Assembly: GCA_023403475.1 (NCBI GenBank)
Contig: JAEYEL010000133.1
Location: 1-8,865 of the forward strand
From: Actinomycetes bacterium
Lineage (GTDB): Bacteria; Actinomycetota; Coriobacteriia; Coriobacteriales; Eggerthellaceae
Direction of reading: 5' to 3'
Length of the DNA stretch: 8,865 nt
The translations under genes were made by a program, and so were the position numbers. The notes beneath the pieces are model-generated. The model was given only the letters and a program-made list of their open reading frames with translations, searched no databases and had not been told where the DNA came from. Positions 1 to 6,347 of the stretch are shown piece after piece; the stretch's first letter is position 1; the number at the start of each line of letters is the position of its first letter.

Positions 1-2
1 AC

Positions 3-134
3 GCCATTCACTCCTATGATCAATGGGTTGGACAGCGCACGCTTGAAGCACTTTGGAAGGAGACCGAGGGTCGCTCTATGAATCTTAAGGAAATCGACGA
101 AGAAATTGCGTCGGTTCGTGCCGCGCGTCGGTAG
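3..134 (+). CDS. C-terminal end of an antitoxin-like protein (5' part outside the window)
   Basis: The frame is open from the left edge to a TAG at 132-134 and gives 43 residues ending in LKEIDEEIASVRAARR. A short, charged, helical tail of the type 'SLDEINAEIAAAR' is common at the C-terminus of RelB/DinJ-like antitoxins, which wrap around and block their toxin. The next gene, 22 bp downstream on the same strand, is a PIN-domain toxin, so the pair reads as antitoxin then toxin, the usual order. The DNA-binding N-terminal half lies outside the window, so the antitoxin family cannot be decided. The role is inferred mainly from position and tail character. It could also be another small protein that merely precedes the toxin. 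Confidence 0.55.
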   Translation, partial: AIHSYDQWVGQRTLEALWKETEGRSMNLKEIDEEIASVRAARR

Positions 135-156
135 CGCAGAACATCCCTTTTGCGCC

Positions 157-576
157 ATGACCTATGTCATCCTTGACACTAACGTGTTGGTTTCCGCTTT
201 GTGGAGCAACCTCGACCACGGTAAGCCGGCGTGTCTGCTTAGCCGATGTCTCAGCAGACAATATCAACTCGTCTATACCTCCGCTATGATTGCCGAATAC
301 GAGGAAGTGCTGAGGCGTCCCAAGTTCGGCTTCGATGCGGCACGCATCAAGCGCCTTGTTGCAGCCATCAAAACCATCGGTCTCAATGCCGACCCCGTGT
401 CGCGCGGGTTTGCTTGGCCGCTTTGCTCTGATGGCGATGACCAGCGTTTTTTCGATGCCGCCCTTGCATGGGATGCTATTCTCGTCACTGGTAACAAGAA
501 ACATTATCCGCTTAGTGACCGCGTTCTCACTCCCGCCGAGTTCTTCGAAGGGAGAGATAGCGGCTTCCAGATTTGA
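157..576 (+). CDS. PIN-domain ribonuclease, putative toxin of a type II toxin-antitoxin pair
   Basis: This 139-residue protein has the full PIN fold pattern of the COG1569/TIGR00305 'toxin component, PIN family'. The N-terminal strand is MTYVILDTNVLVSAL, with acidic D7. A helix with E47 is followed by EEVLRRPKF, a signature of this subfamily. The C-terminal core SDGDDQRFFDAALAWDAILV carries D95 and D100 before TGNKKHYP. These acidic residues would bind the metal ions used to cut RNA. Length is normal for the family. I chose ATG 157 because it places the first beta-strand at residue 3, as in relatives. TTG 106 or GTG 118 would add an unrelated Arg/Pro-rich stretch overlapping the antitoxin. 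There is no clear Shine-Dalgarno before 157, so translation may be coupled to the upstream gene 22 bp away. The RNA target is unknown. Confidence 0.85.
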   Translation: MTYVILDTNVLVSALWSNLDHGKPACLLSRCLSRQYQLVYTSAMIAEYEEVLRRPKFGFDAARIKRLVAAIKTIGLNADPVSRGFAWPLCSDGDDQRFFDAALAWDAILVTGNKKHYPLSDRVLTPAEFFEGRDSGFQI

Positions 577-890
577 ACCGTCTTCGCGCACGAGGGAACT
601 TACGGGAATGATCTTGGAGGCATCCTCACGCCGTGCGTCGGGAGTAACGCTAGGACTTCGACAGCCGGTTGACTCGCCGGCCGGCAACCAACCGACTGGC
701 AACCAAGCTACCGAAATGAGCCGAACCGAACCGCAGCGAGCTGAGCCGAACTGTGGGGAACAACATCATATTACCAACATGCCCCCTGAGTTTTCGATGC
801 GCAAGCGGCAGCGAACCGCAACGAACAGACACAGAAACAGACACAGACGCTGAAAAGTCGGCTCCCTTTCGGCATTTTCAAAGTGCGAAC
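577..890. other. Gene-free stretch with simple short repeats
   Basis: No convincing gene is seen between the PIN toxin and the stress-protein leader. The stretch has short direct repeats: GGCAACCAA twice near 680-705, several GCCGAAC-type words near 718-750, and ACAGACACAG twice near 826-846. It also has a GCCGGCCGGC palindrome near 677-686, flanked by GGTTG and CAACC. No run of T follows these dyads, so none is called a terminator for the toxin gene. Confidence 0.5.
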
Positions 891-899
891 TGGTATCAT
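891..899 (+). promoter_or_regulatory. Candidate extended -10 promoter for the stress-protein gene
   Basis: The word TGGTATCAT fits the extended -10 form TGnTATAAT with one mismatch in the hexamer. No good -35 hexamer lies 16-18 bp upstream, which is tolerable for an extended -10 element. Transcription would begin near 906, giving an untranslated leader of about 147 nt that includes the whole 26-bp repeat array. The call rests on consensus matching only. Confidence 0.4.
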
Positions 900-925
900 G
901 GTTGAAGTGGTTATTCCGTTGTCGC

Positions 926-1029
926 AAGGCTGTCTTGCAAGATGGTGCTGCGAGGCTGACCTGTGTGGTGGCGCTGCAAAGCCGTCCTGCAGGATGGTGC
1001 CGCAAGGCTGACCTGCGGCATGGCGCTGC
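926..1029 (+). repeat. Four-copy 26-bp tandem repeat (two alternating subtypes) in the leader of the stress-protein gene
   Basis: The copies lie at 926-951, 952-977, 978-1003 and 1004-1029, all exactly 26 bp with no gaps. Each begins RARGCYG and ends TGGYGCYGC. Copies 1 and 3 are more like each other, as are copies 2 and 4, so the array is also a 52-bp dimer repeated twice (921-972 and 973-1024, 40 of 52 positions identical by hand alignment). Most differences are transitions. Copies 1 and 3 contain 10-bp palindromes, TCTTGCAAGA and TCCTGCAGGA. The array ends 11 bp before the ribosome-binding site of the next gene. Its function is unknown. Confidence 0.85.
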
Positions 1030-1034
1030 AGGTC
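1010..1034 (+). promoter_or_regulatory. Hairpin just before the ribosome-binding site of the stress-protein gene
   Basis: GACCTGC at 1010-1016 pairs perfectly with GCAGGTC at 1028-1034 around an 11-nt loop. The second arm lies partly outside the repeat array, and the stem ends 6 nt before the AAGGAGAG ribosome-binding site at 1041-1048. No T run follows, so it is not a terminator. In the transcript it could affect ribosome access or RNA stability. This role is inference. Confidence 0.4.
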
Positions 1035-1052
1035 GAAAGGAAGGAGAGATCC

Positions 1053-1481
1053 ATGGCTGTGAACAACATTCTTGTTGCGGTGGACGATTCCGATGGTGCG
1101 AAAAGAGCCATCGAGCTGGCCGCATCCATCGCGGAGCCTAACCCGAACGCCCATATCGACTTGGTGAACGTGGTGGCCATTCCGCTGCTCGACAAGTCTC
1201 AGATGGCGAACTTCAAAGAGATTCTCGACATCATGATGGACGGCGGCAAGAACTTGCTGCAGAACGCCATCGACGACATGGGGGAGGCAGGCGAGCGCGC
1301 CGACGCGCTGCTGCTTACCGGAGTGAACCCTGCAAACGAGCTGATCAAGCTCATTAAGGAACGCGACTACGACCTTGTTGTCATCGGCAACCGAGGTTTA
1401 AGCGGCGTGCAGGAGTATCTGGGCAGCGTGAGCCACAAGGTGCTGCACGGCTCGCCGGTTTCGGTGCTCATTGCGAAGTAG
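1053..1481 (+). CDS. Universal stress protein, UspA family
   Basis: This 142-residue single-domain Usp has the family's usual length. The N-terminal strand and loop NNILVAVDDSDGAKRAIELA (residues 4-23) carry the early aspartates that contact the nucleotide in ATP-binding members. The C-terminal block DLVVIGNRGLSG (107-118) plus LGSVSHKVL (123-131) is the glycine-rich phosphate loop: G112, G115, then G124-S125. The spacing from G115 to G124 is 8 residues, where the textbook ATP-binding pattern has 9. Such proteins act in the cytoplasm as stress or energy-state sensors, usually as dimers, and their partners are seldom known. ATG 1053 has a strong ribosome-binding site (AAGGAGAG, 5 nt away). An upstream TTG-type start would translate the 26-bp repeats and is rejected. 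The following gene starts 31 bp downstream, so co-transcription is likely. Confidence 0.93.
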   Translation: MAVNNILVAVDDSDGAKRAIELAASIAEPNPNAHIDLVNVVAIPLLDKSQMANFKEILDIMMDGGKNLLQNAIDDMGEAGERADALLLTGVNPANELIKLIKERDYDLVVIGNRGLSGVQEYLGSVSHKVLHGSPVSVLIAK

Positions 1482-1512
1482 GGCTGCGGAAGCGAAGTGC
1501 GAGGAGACGTAC

Positions 1513-2439
1513 GTGAAGGTTCGGAAAAATACGTTGCTGCTGTTCAGCAAGCCGCCGGTGCCGGGACTGGTGAAGACGCGCCTGACCACGCTCAAAGACG
1601 GCGTGTTCACGCCGGAGGTGGCGTCGGGGCTGTACCACTGCATGCTGTTCGATGTGGTGGAAATATGCTGCGCCGCCCTGACCGACTTGGAAGCGCGCAG
1701 CGCGGCGGCGGTTCGCGCGGCGGAAGAGGCTTCGTCGCCGGCTTCCGCAGGCACGACCGCTGCCGCAAAGCTTGATGCTCCTGAAACCGTGCGCGACGAA
1801 TACGAGCTCGTCATTTCCACGACGCCTGCGAAAAACGTCGAGGTCATGCGAAACCTCTTCGAGGTTTCCGGCACGTGGCCGCGCGAGCTTGTCGTCATTG
1901 CCGACGAGGGCGCAAGCTTCGACGAACATTACAACCACTCGTTCGAGCAGGCGTGGAACAGGGGCGCCGACGCCATCCTCTCCATGGGCGCCGACATGCC
2001 CGCGCTTACGAAAGCCGACGTCATCGGCGGGTTCGAGGCGCTGCACAAGCTCGATGCGCAGCCGAACGGGGGCATCGTGCTCGCGCCCGACCAGGAAATG
2101 GGCGTTTCCATTGTGGGCTGGACGCGCGCAACCGACTTCAGTCATACGGGCGTGTTCTACAACCAGGACGGCCTTACCGTTCTGCCCGCCTACATTGCGA
2201 AGGCGCGCGAGCGCAGCCTTCCCGCGCTCTACCTTCCGCCCGTCCCCGACGTTGACACCATGGCCGACCTCATGCACAACATCACGCTCGTGGAAGCGCT
2301 CAACTACTGTGCGCAGTTCGACGATATCACGCCGCCGTGGCGAACGGCCGACGCTCTTGTTCAAATGGGATGGAGCGAAGTGCGCGTTTACCCGAACGAT
2401 TTGCACGATCCGCGCGAGGAGATAGATGTGGCGAAATAA
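1513..2439 (+). CDS. DUF2064/TIGR04282-type GT-A-fold transferase
   Basis: This 308-residue protein has signatures of the DUF2064 group, which adopts the nucleotide-diphospho-sugar transferase (GT-A) fold. They are LLLFSKPPVPGLVKTRL (8-24), resembling the nucleotide-binding start of that fold; SMGADMPALTKADV (157-170), the D-x-D-like metal/nucleotide site around D161; LAPDQEMGVSIVGW (190-203); and PDVDTMADL (245-253). Members are annotated as glycosyltransferases; the substrate here is unknown. It is longer than the roughly 200-230 residues I expect. The extra length comes from an Ala/Glu-rich stretch at about 57-95, which looks like a flexible insert, and a C-terminal extension after about 262. 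Start GTG 1513 has GCGAGGAG upstream; TTG 1471 would overlap the stress-protein gene and adds no conserved sequence. It probably shares a transcript with that gene. Confidence 0.8.
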   Translation: MKVRKNTLLLFSKPPVPGLVKTRLTTLKDGVFTPEVASGLYHCMLFDVVEICCAALTDLEARSAAAVRAAEEASSPASAGTTAAAKLDAPETVRDEYELVISTTPAKNVEVMRNLFEVSGTWPRELVVIADEGASFDEHYNHSFEQAWNRGADAILSMGADMPALTKADVIGGFEALHKLDAQPNGGIVLAPDQEMGVSIVGWTRATDFSHTGVFYNQDGLTVLPAYIAKARERSLPALYLPPVPDVDTMADLMHNITLVEALNYCAQFDDITPPWRTADALVQMGWSEVRVYPNDLHDPREEIDVAK

Positions 2440-2553
2440 GCCGCCTGCTGCGATCCCCCGAGCTGCAGGCCTCGCGCCCCGAGCCTCGCATACCTTCCCG
2501 CGCCCGCTTTCCGCTGCTTTTACCCTAATCCTGCTCTGTTTGGCGAATCGTGC

Positions 2554-2582
2554 TTGAAATAACGCGCATGTCTGGCTAAAGT
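2554..2582 (+). promoter_or_regulatory. Candidate sigma-70-type promoter for the acyl-CoA ligase gene
   Basis: TTGAAA at 2554-2559 and TAAAGT at 2577-2582 are separated by exactly 17 bp, with 5/6 and 4/6 matches to the standard hexamers. The element lies in the 272-bp gap after the transferase gene and would give a leader of about 120 nt. It implies that the ligase can be transcribed independently. No intrinsic terminator was seen in this gap, so read-through from upstream is also possible. Confidence 0.4.
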
Positions 2583-2711
2583 TCATAGGGCAGTTGTTTG
2601 GTTCGAAAGAAAACGCGGACGAAGCGGGCAACGCGCCCAAGACCGCCGCATGCGTTTCACGGCGCTCGGTTCGTCGCGCGCCCGCCGCCCGCACGAGAGG
2701 AAACGAAAAAC

Positions 2712-4349
2712 ATGCTCATCGTCGATTACCTGCGCCGCAACGCTGCCGAATACGGCAACGATACGGCGCTCGTGGAGATCAACCCCGCCATCAAAGAGCG
2801 CCGTCGCGTGACGTGGCGCGACTACGATCTCATCGAGACCACGGAGCCGCAGGCGTATCGACGCGAGATCACTTGGAGCGTGTTCGACGAGAAGGCGAAC
2901 CGCTTCGCCAACCTGCTCATGAGCCGAGGCATCAAGAAGGGCGACAAGGTTGCCATTCTGCTCATGAACTGCGTCGAGTGGCTTCCCCTGTACTTCGGCA
3001 TCCTGAAATGCGGCGCGCTTGCGGTGCCGCTCAACTTCCGTTACACGGCGGAAGAGATTCGCTATTGCCTGAACCTTGCCGACACGACCGCGCTCGTGTT
3101 CGGGCCGGAGTTCATCGGGCGCGTTGAGGAAGTGGAACCGGGTCTTCCCAGCGACTTCTTGCTGCTGTATGCGGGGCGGGACTGCCCGTCGTTCGCGGAA
3201 GATTACGGCGAGCTGGCTTCGAACTGCTCGAGTGCCGACCCGCACATTCCGCTGACCGCACAAGACGATGCCGCCATCTACTTCAGCAGCGGAACGACCG
3301 GGTTTCCCAAGGCCATCCTGCACAATCACGAGAGCTTGGAGCATGCGGCCATCACGGAGCGGAAGCATCACGGGCAAACGCGTGACGACGTGTTTCTGTG
3401 CATTCCTCCTCTGTATCACACCGGGGCGAAAATGCACTGGATGGGCAGCTTGGCCAGCGGGTCGAAAGCGGTGCTTCTACGCGGCGTGACGCCCCAGACC
3501 ATCTTCGAGGCGGTGAGCGACGAGCACTGCACCATCGTGTGGCTGCTCGTGCCGTGGGCGCAAGATATCCTGCTGGCGTTAGAAGACGGTTCGCTCAAGT
3601 TGGAGGACTACCATCTTGACCAGTGGCGGCTTATGCACATCGGCGCTCAGCCGGTGCCGCGCAGCTTGGTGGCGCGCTGGAAGAGCGTCTTCCCGCACCA
3701 CGACTACGACACGAACTACGGCCTTTCCGAATCGACGGGGCCGGGGTGCGTGCATCTGGGCGTCGAGAACACCGACCACGTAGGCGCCATAGGCGTGCCC
3801 GGGTACGGATGGGAGGCCAAGATCATCGATCCGCACGGCAACGAGGTCGAGCAAGGCGATGTGGGCGAGCTGTGCGTGAAAGGCCCCGGCGTCATGACCT
3901 GCTACTACAACAACCCTGAGGCGACGGTCGATGTGCTCGTTGACGGCTGGCTGCTCACCGGCGACATGGCCCGTCAAGACGAGGACGGCTTTTTCTGGTT
4001 GGTCGACCGCAAGAAGGACGTGGTCATCTCCGGCGGAGAGAACATATACCCGGTGCAGGTGGAAGACTTCCTTTCGGCGCATCCGGCCATCAAAGACGTT
4101 GCCGTCATCGGCGTGCCCGACGACCGCCTCGGCGAGATTCCCCTTGCCGTGATCGAGCTGAAGCCCGAAGCGCAGGGCACGACTGAGGCCGACATAGAGC
4201 GGTTCTGCCTCGATCTGCCCCGCTACAAGCGCCCGCGCAAGATAATCTTTGCCGACATTCCGCGCAACCCCACCGGCAAGATAGAGAAGCCCGTCCTGCG
4301 CCAGAAGTACAGCACCGAAAACCTCGTGTACAAGGAAAGCCAGCGGTAG
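2712..4349 (+). CDS. AMP-forming acyl-CoA ligase (class I adenylate-forming enzyme)
   Basis: This 545-residue protein has the complete set of ANL-superfamily motifs in order. The phosphate loop is SSGTTGFPK (192-200). The aromatic and acceptor region is NYGLSESTG (335-343), then WLLTGDMA (413-420) with the ATP-ribose aspartate D418. The hinge and lid start are DRKKDVVISGGENIYP (432-447), and PRNPTGKIEKPVL (517-529) holds catalytic lysine K523. Such enzymes activate a carboxylic acid with ATP to an acyl-adenylate and pass it to coenzyme A in the cytoplasm. The substrate cannot be read from sequence. The layout resembles carnitine/crotonobetaine-type, aromatic-acid and bile-acid CoA ligases as well as fatty-acid enzymes. 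An unusual acidic/basic stretch at residues 25-52 separates the N-terminal strands. ATG 2712 is preceded by GAGAGGAAAC. The open frame extends upstream only into Arg/Pro-rich sequence without a better start. Confidence 0.92.
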   Translation: MLIVDYLRRNAAEYGNDTALVEINPAIKERRRVTWRDYDLIETTEPQAYRREITWSVFDEKANRFANLLMSRGIKKGDKVAILLMNCVEWLPLYFGILKCGALAVPLNFRYTAEEIRYCLNLADTTALVFGPEFIGRVEEVEPGLPSDFLLLYAGRDCPSFAEDYGELASNCSSADPHIPLTAQDDAAIYFSSGTTGFPKAILHNHESLEHAAITERKHHGQTRDDVFLCIPPLYHTGAKMHWMGSLASGSKAVLLRGVTPQTIFEAVSDEHCTIVWLLVPWAQDILLALEDGSLKLEDYHLDQWRLMHIGAQPVPRSLVARWKSVFPHHDYDTNYGLSESTGPGCVHLGVENTDHVGAIGVPGYGWEAKIIDPHGNEVEQGDVGELCVKGPGVMTCYYNNPEATVDVLVDGWLLTGDMARQDEDGFFWLVDRKKDVVISGGENIYPVQVEDFLSAHPAIKDVAVIGVPDDRLGEIPLAVIELKPEAQGTTEADIERFCLDLPRYKRPRKIIFADIPRNPTGKIEKPVLRQKYSTENLVYKESQR

Positions 4350-4369
4350 GGGCTGCAAAGGCAAGATAC

Positions 4370-4480
4370 AGCGTCGAACCGCGCCAGTAGCGCTATAACG
4401 TCGGGTCGCGCCAATAGCGTCGAACCGCGCCAGTAGCGCTATAACGTCGGGTCGTGCCAATAGCGTCGGGTCGCGCCAAA
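4370..4480. repeat. 46-bp tandem repeat, two full copies plus a partial third
   Basis: The copies at 4370-4415 and 4416-4461 are identical except for one C/T difference near the end. A 19-bp partial copy follows at 4462-4480. Each unit holds two related half-units, GTCGAACCGCGCCAGTAGCG and GTCGGGTCGCGCCAATAGCG, and an 8-bp palindrome TAGCGCTA. The array starts 20 bp after the ligase stop codon. Near-identity suggests recent duplication or an actively homogenised element. Function is unknown; a repeat family shared by other intergenic regions is possible. Confidence 0.85.
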
Positions 4481-4579
4481 AAGCAGTTGGAGAATCGACG
4501 GGAAGGATCTGGACGTTCGCAAACGGAATGTCTTGCCTGAGAGCGCCGTCGGCAATGCCCCGTTGAAAATGCTCGATGC

Positions 4580-4611
4580 AAGGAGCGCCGGGTTTGTCCG
4601 GCGCTCCTTTT
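4580..4611 (+). terminator. Rho-independent terminator
   Basis: AAGGAGCGCCGG (4580-4591) pairs perfectly over 12 bp with CCGGCGCTCCTT (4598-4609) around the 6-nt loop GTTTGT, and the stem runs into TTTT. This is a textbook intrinsic terminator on the plus strand. It most simply ends the ligase transcript, although it lies 230 bp past the stop codon. It is also 130 bp before the exporter start, so a role in the exporter's own leader cannot be excluded. Confidence 0.85.
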
Positions 4612-4741
4612 GCCGGCAAAGCTTTTCTTGTGAAACGAAACAGCATCGAAGGGCTGACGGTCTTCTTCCGTTCCGGGATTGCCCCGCCCCCCTTTCTTCC
4701 GCATGCCGATACTGGTAGATGGAAGACGGGAAGGAGTTTGT

Positions 4742-6292
4742 ATGGATGCTGACGTTGGCGTGGGCGTGGGCGGGGAAGCGGGCTCGCTGCCCAAGCGGCA
4801 AGTCTATTCCGTATTCGCGGGGCTGTTGCTTGCCATGTTCGTGAGTTCGCTTTCCGAAACGGTTACTGCGACGGCTTTGCCCACCATCGTAGGCGAGCTG
4901 GGCGGGGTGGAGCACATGCAGTGGGTGGCTACCGCCTACATTCTGGCCGCCACGGTGATGATGCCTGTCTACGGCAAGCTGGGCGACCTCTTCGGGCGAA
5001 AGCATTTGCTGGTGGTGGCGCTTGCCGTGTTCATGGCGGGTTCGATTGCGTGCGGTCTTGCAATGAACATGCCCATGCTCATCATGGGGCGCGCCATCGA
5101 AGGTTTGGGCGGCGGCGGGCTTATCATACTTTCGCAGGCGACCATTGCCGACGTCATTCCGCCGCGGCAGCGGGGGAAGTACCTTGGCGTTATCGGATCG
5201 GTGTTCGCGCTGGCCACTGTGGTAGGGCCGCTTTTGGGCGGGTGGTTCGTGCAGGTGACGGGGTGGCGGTGGCTGTTCGCGTTCAACGTGCCGCTTGCGC
5301 TGCTCGCCATCTGTGCGGTGCTGTTTTTTCTCGCCTCGCCCGCACATCGCGCCCAGCATCCCCCGTTCGACGTTGCGGGAACGGTTTGCATGGCAACGTC
5401 GGTGGGGTCGCTTGTGCTGGCAACCGCATGGGGCGGCACGCTGTTTGCGTGGAACTCGCCCGAGGTGCTGGGGCTGTTCGCACTGTTCGTCTTGGCGGCC
5501 GTGGCCTTCACGCTAGTCGAGCGCCGCGCCCGGGAGCCCATTATCCCGCTTTTTCTTTTTCGGAACAGAAACTTCGTGCTGTGCACGGTAACAGGGCTCA
5601 TCATCATGCTGGGCATGATGGGAACCACATCGTATCTGCCCACGTACTTCCAGATTGTCGTCGGGCTTTTGCCCGAACAGGCCGGCCTCATGACCGCCCC
5701 TATGATGGTTGGCGTGGTGGCAACGGGGATGGGTGCGGGCTTTCTTGCCTCGAAGACGGGCCGCTACAAATGGATGCCTGTCGCGTGCTGCCTCGTCATG
5801 GCGGTTGCGTTTGCGCTGCTCTCGCGCATGACGGTGGGCACGCCGCTTCCGCTTGCCGGTGCGTTTCTGTTCGTTTTGGGATTCGGCGTCGGTCTCGGCC
5901 AGCAGATTCTGGTGCTAGTGGTGCAAAACGAGTTCCCGCACGCCATGGTTGGCACGGCTACAGCGGCGAACAACTTCTTTCGGCAGATAGGCGCAACGCT
6001 GGGCGCATCGCTTGTGGGCGCGTTGTTCACGTCGCGCCTTTCGGCCGATTTGCTGGCGCGTCTGCCAAAAGTGGACAACATCAACCTGAACGACATCACG
6101 CCGCACTTCGTGCGCGGGCTTGAGGAGCCGGTGCGCTCCGTCGTGGTGTCGGCGTACAGCGATGCGCTGGTTCCGCTGTTCCTCTATATCGTGCCGCTTC
6201 TGCTGGTGGGTGCCGCCCTCATGAGCCTGCTTGCGGAACATCCCCTGGCCACTAACGTGAACCATACGGGACAAGCGGGGAAGGGCGCGTAG
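4742..6292 (+). CDS. Major facilitator superfamily exporter, DHA2 (EmrB/QacA-type, 14 helices)
   Basis: This 516-residue, strongly hydrophobic protein is the size expected for 14-helix drug:proton antiporters. After a short cytoplasmic Gly/Val-rich N-terminus, helix 1 ends SETVTATALPTIVGELGG. Motif A between helices 2 and 3 is GKLGDLFGRK (78-87). The motif C-like antiporter region is GSVFALATVVGPLLGGW (152-168), followed by GWRWLFAFNVP (174-184), typical of DHA2. At helix 1 many relatives read LDQT; here it is LSET, so the membrane acid is shifted by one residue. It should export small hydrophobic or cationic compounds using the proton gradient; the substrate is unknown. ATG 4742 follows GGGAAGGAG at 4728-4736. 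It stands alone after the upstream terminator and converges with the minus-strand remnant beyond. Confidence 0.92.
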   Translation: MDADVGVGVGGEAGSLPKRQVYSVFAGLLLAMFVSSLSETVTATALPTIVGELGGVEHMQWVATAYILAATVMMPVYGKLGDLFGRKHLLVVALAVFMAGSIACGLAMNMPMLIMGRAIEGLGGGGLIILSQATIADVIPPRQRGKYLGVIGSVFALATVVGPLLGGWFVQVTGWRWLFAFNVPLALLAICAVLFFLASPAHRAQHPPFDVAGTVCMATSVGSLVLATAWGGTLFAWNSPEVLGLFALFVLAAVAFTLVERRAREPIIPLFLFRNRNFVLCTVTGLIIMLGMMGTTSYLPTYFQIVVGLLPEQAGLMTAPMMVGVVATGMGAGFLASKTGRYKWMPVACCLVMAVAFALLSRMTVGTPLPLAGAFLFVLGFGVGLGQQILVLVVQNEFPHAMVGTATAANNFFRQIGATLGASLVGALFTSRLSADLLARLPKVDNINLNDITPHFVRGLEEPVRSVVVSAYSDALVPLFLYIVPLLLVGAALMSLLAEHPLATNVNHTGQAGKGA

Positions 6293-6347
6293 CGCACGTG
6301 TCGTACTCGCTTTCGGGGCCGGACGTTTTGCGGTCGTTTGACGGCTC

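Noticed and set aside
85..702. Long minus-strand open frame opposite the PIN toxin gene
   Set aside because: It overlaps a well-supported PIN gene on the other strand and shows no recognisable domain. Long antisense frames are common opposite GC-rich genes.
851..880. TGAAAA...TTTTCA dyad that could be a terminator or operator
   Set aside because: Only the outer 6 bp pair, the inside does not continue the stem, and no T run follows at a suitable distance.
926..1029. 26-bp repeats as a CRISPR array
   Set aside because: Copies are contiguous with no unique spacers and differ from each other, and no cas genes are nearby.
963..1052. N-terminal extension of the stress protein through the 26-bp repeats
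   Set aside because: The extension is only translated repeat sequence, relatives start at the ATG at 1053, and that ATG has a strong, well-spaced ribosome-binding site.
1468..2694. 408-codon minus-strand open frame opposite the DUF2064 gene
   Set aside because: Arg/His/Ala-rich without domains and fully antisense to a gene with clear motifs.
3579..4646. Minus-strand open frame opposite the ligase and through the 46-bp repeats
   Set aside because: It is a mirror of the ligase codons plus translated repeats, with no family signature.
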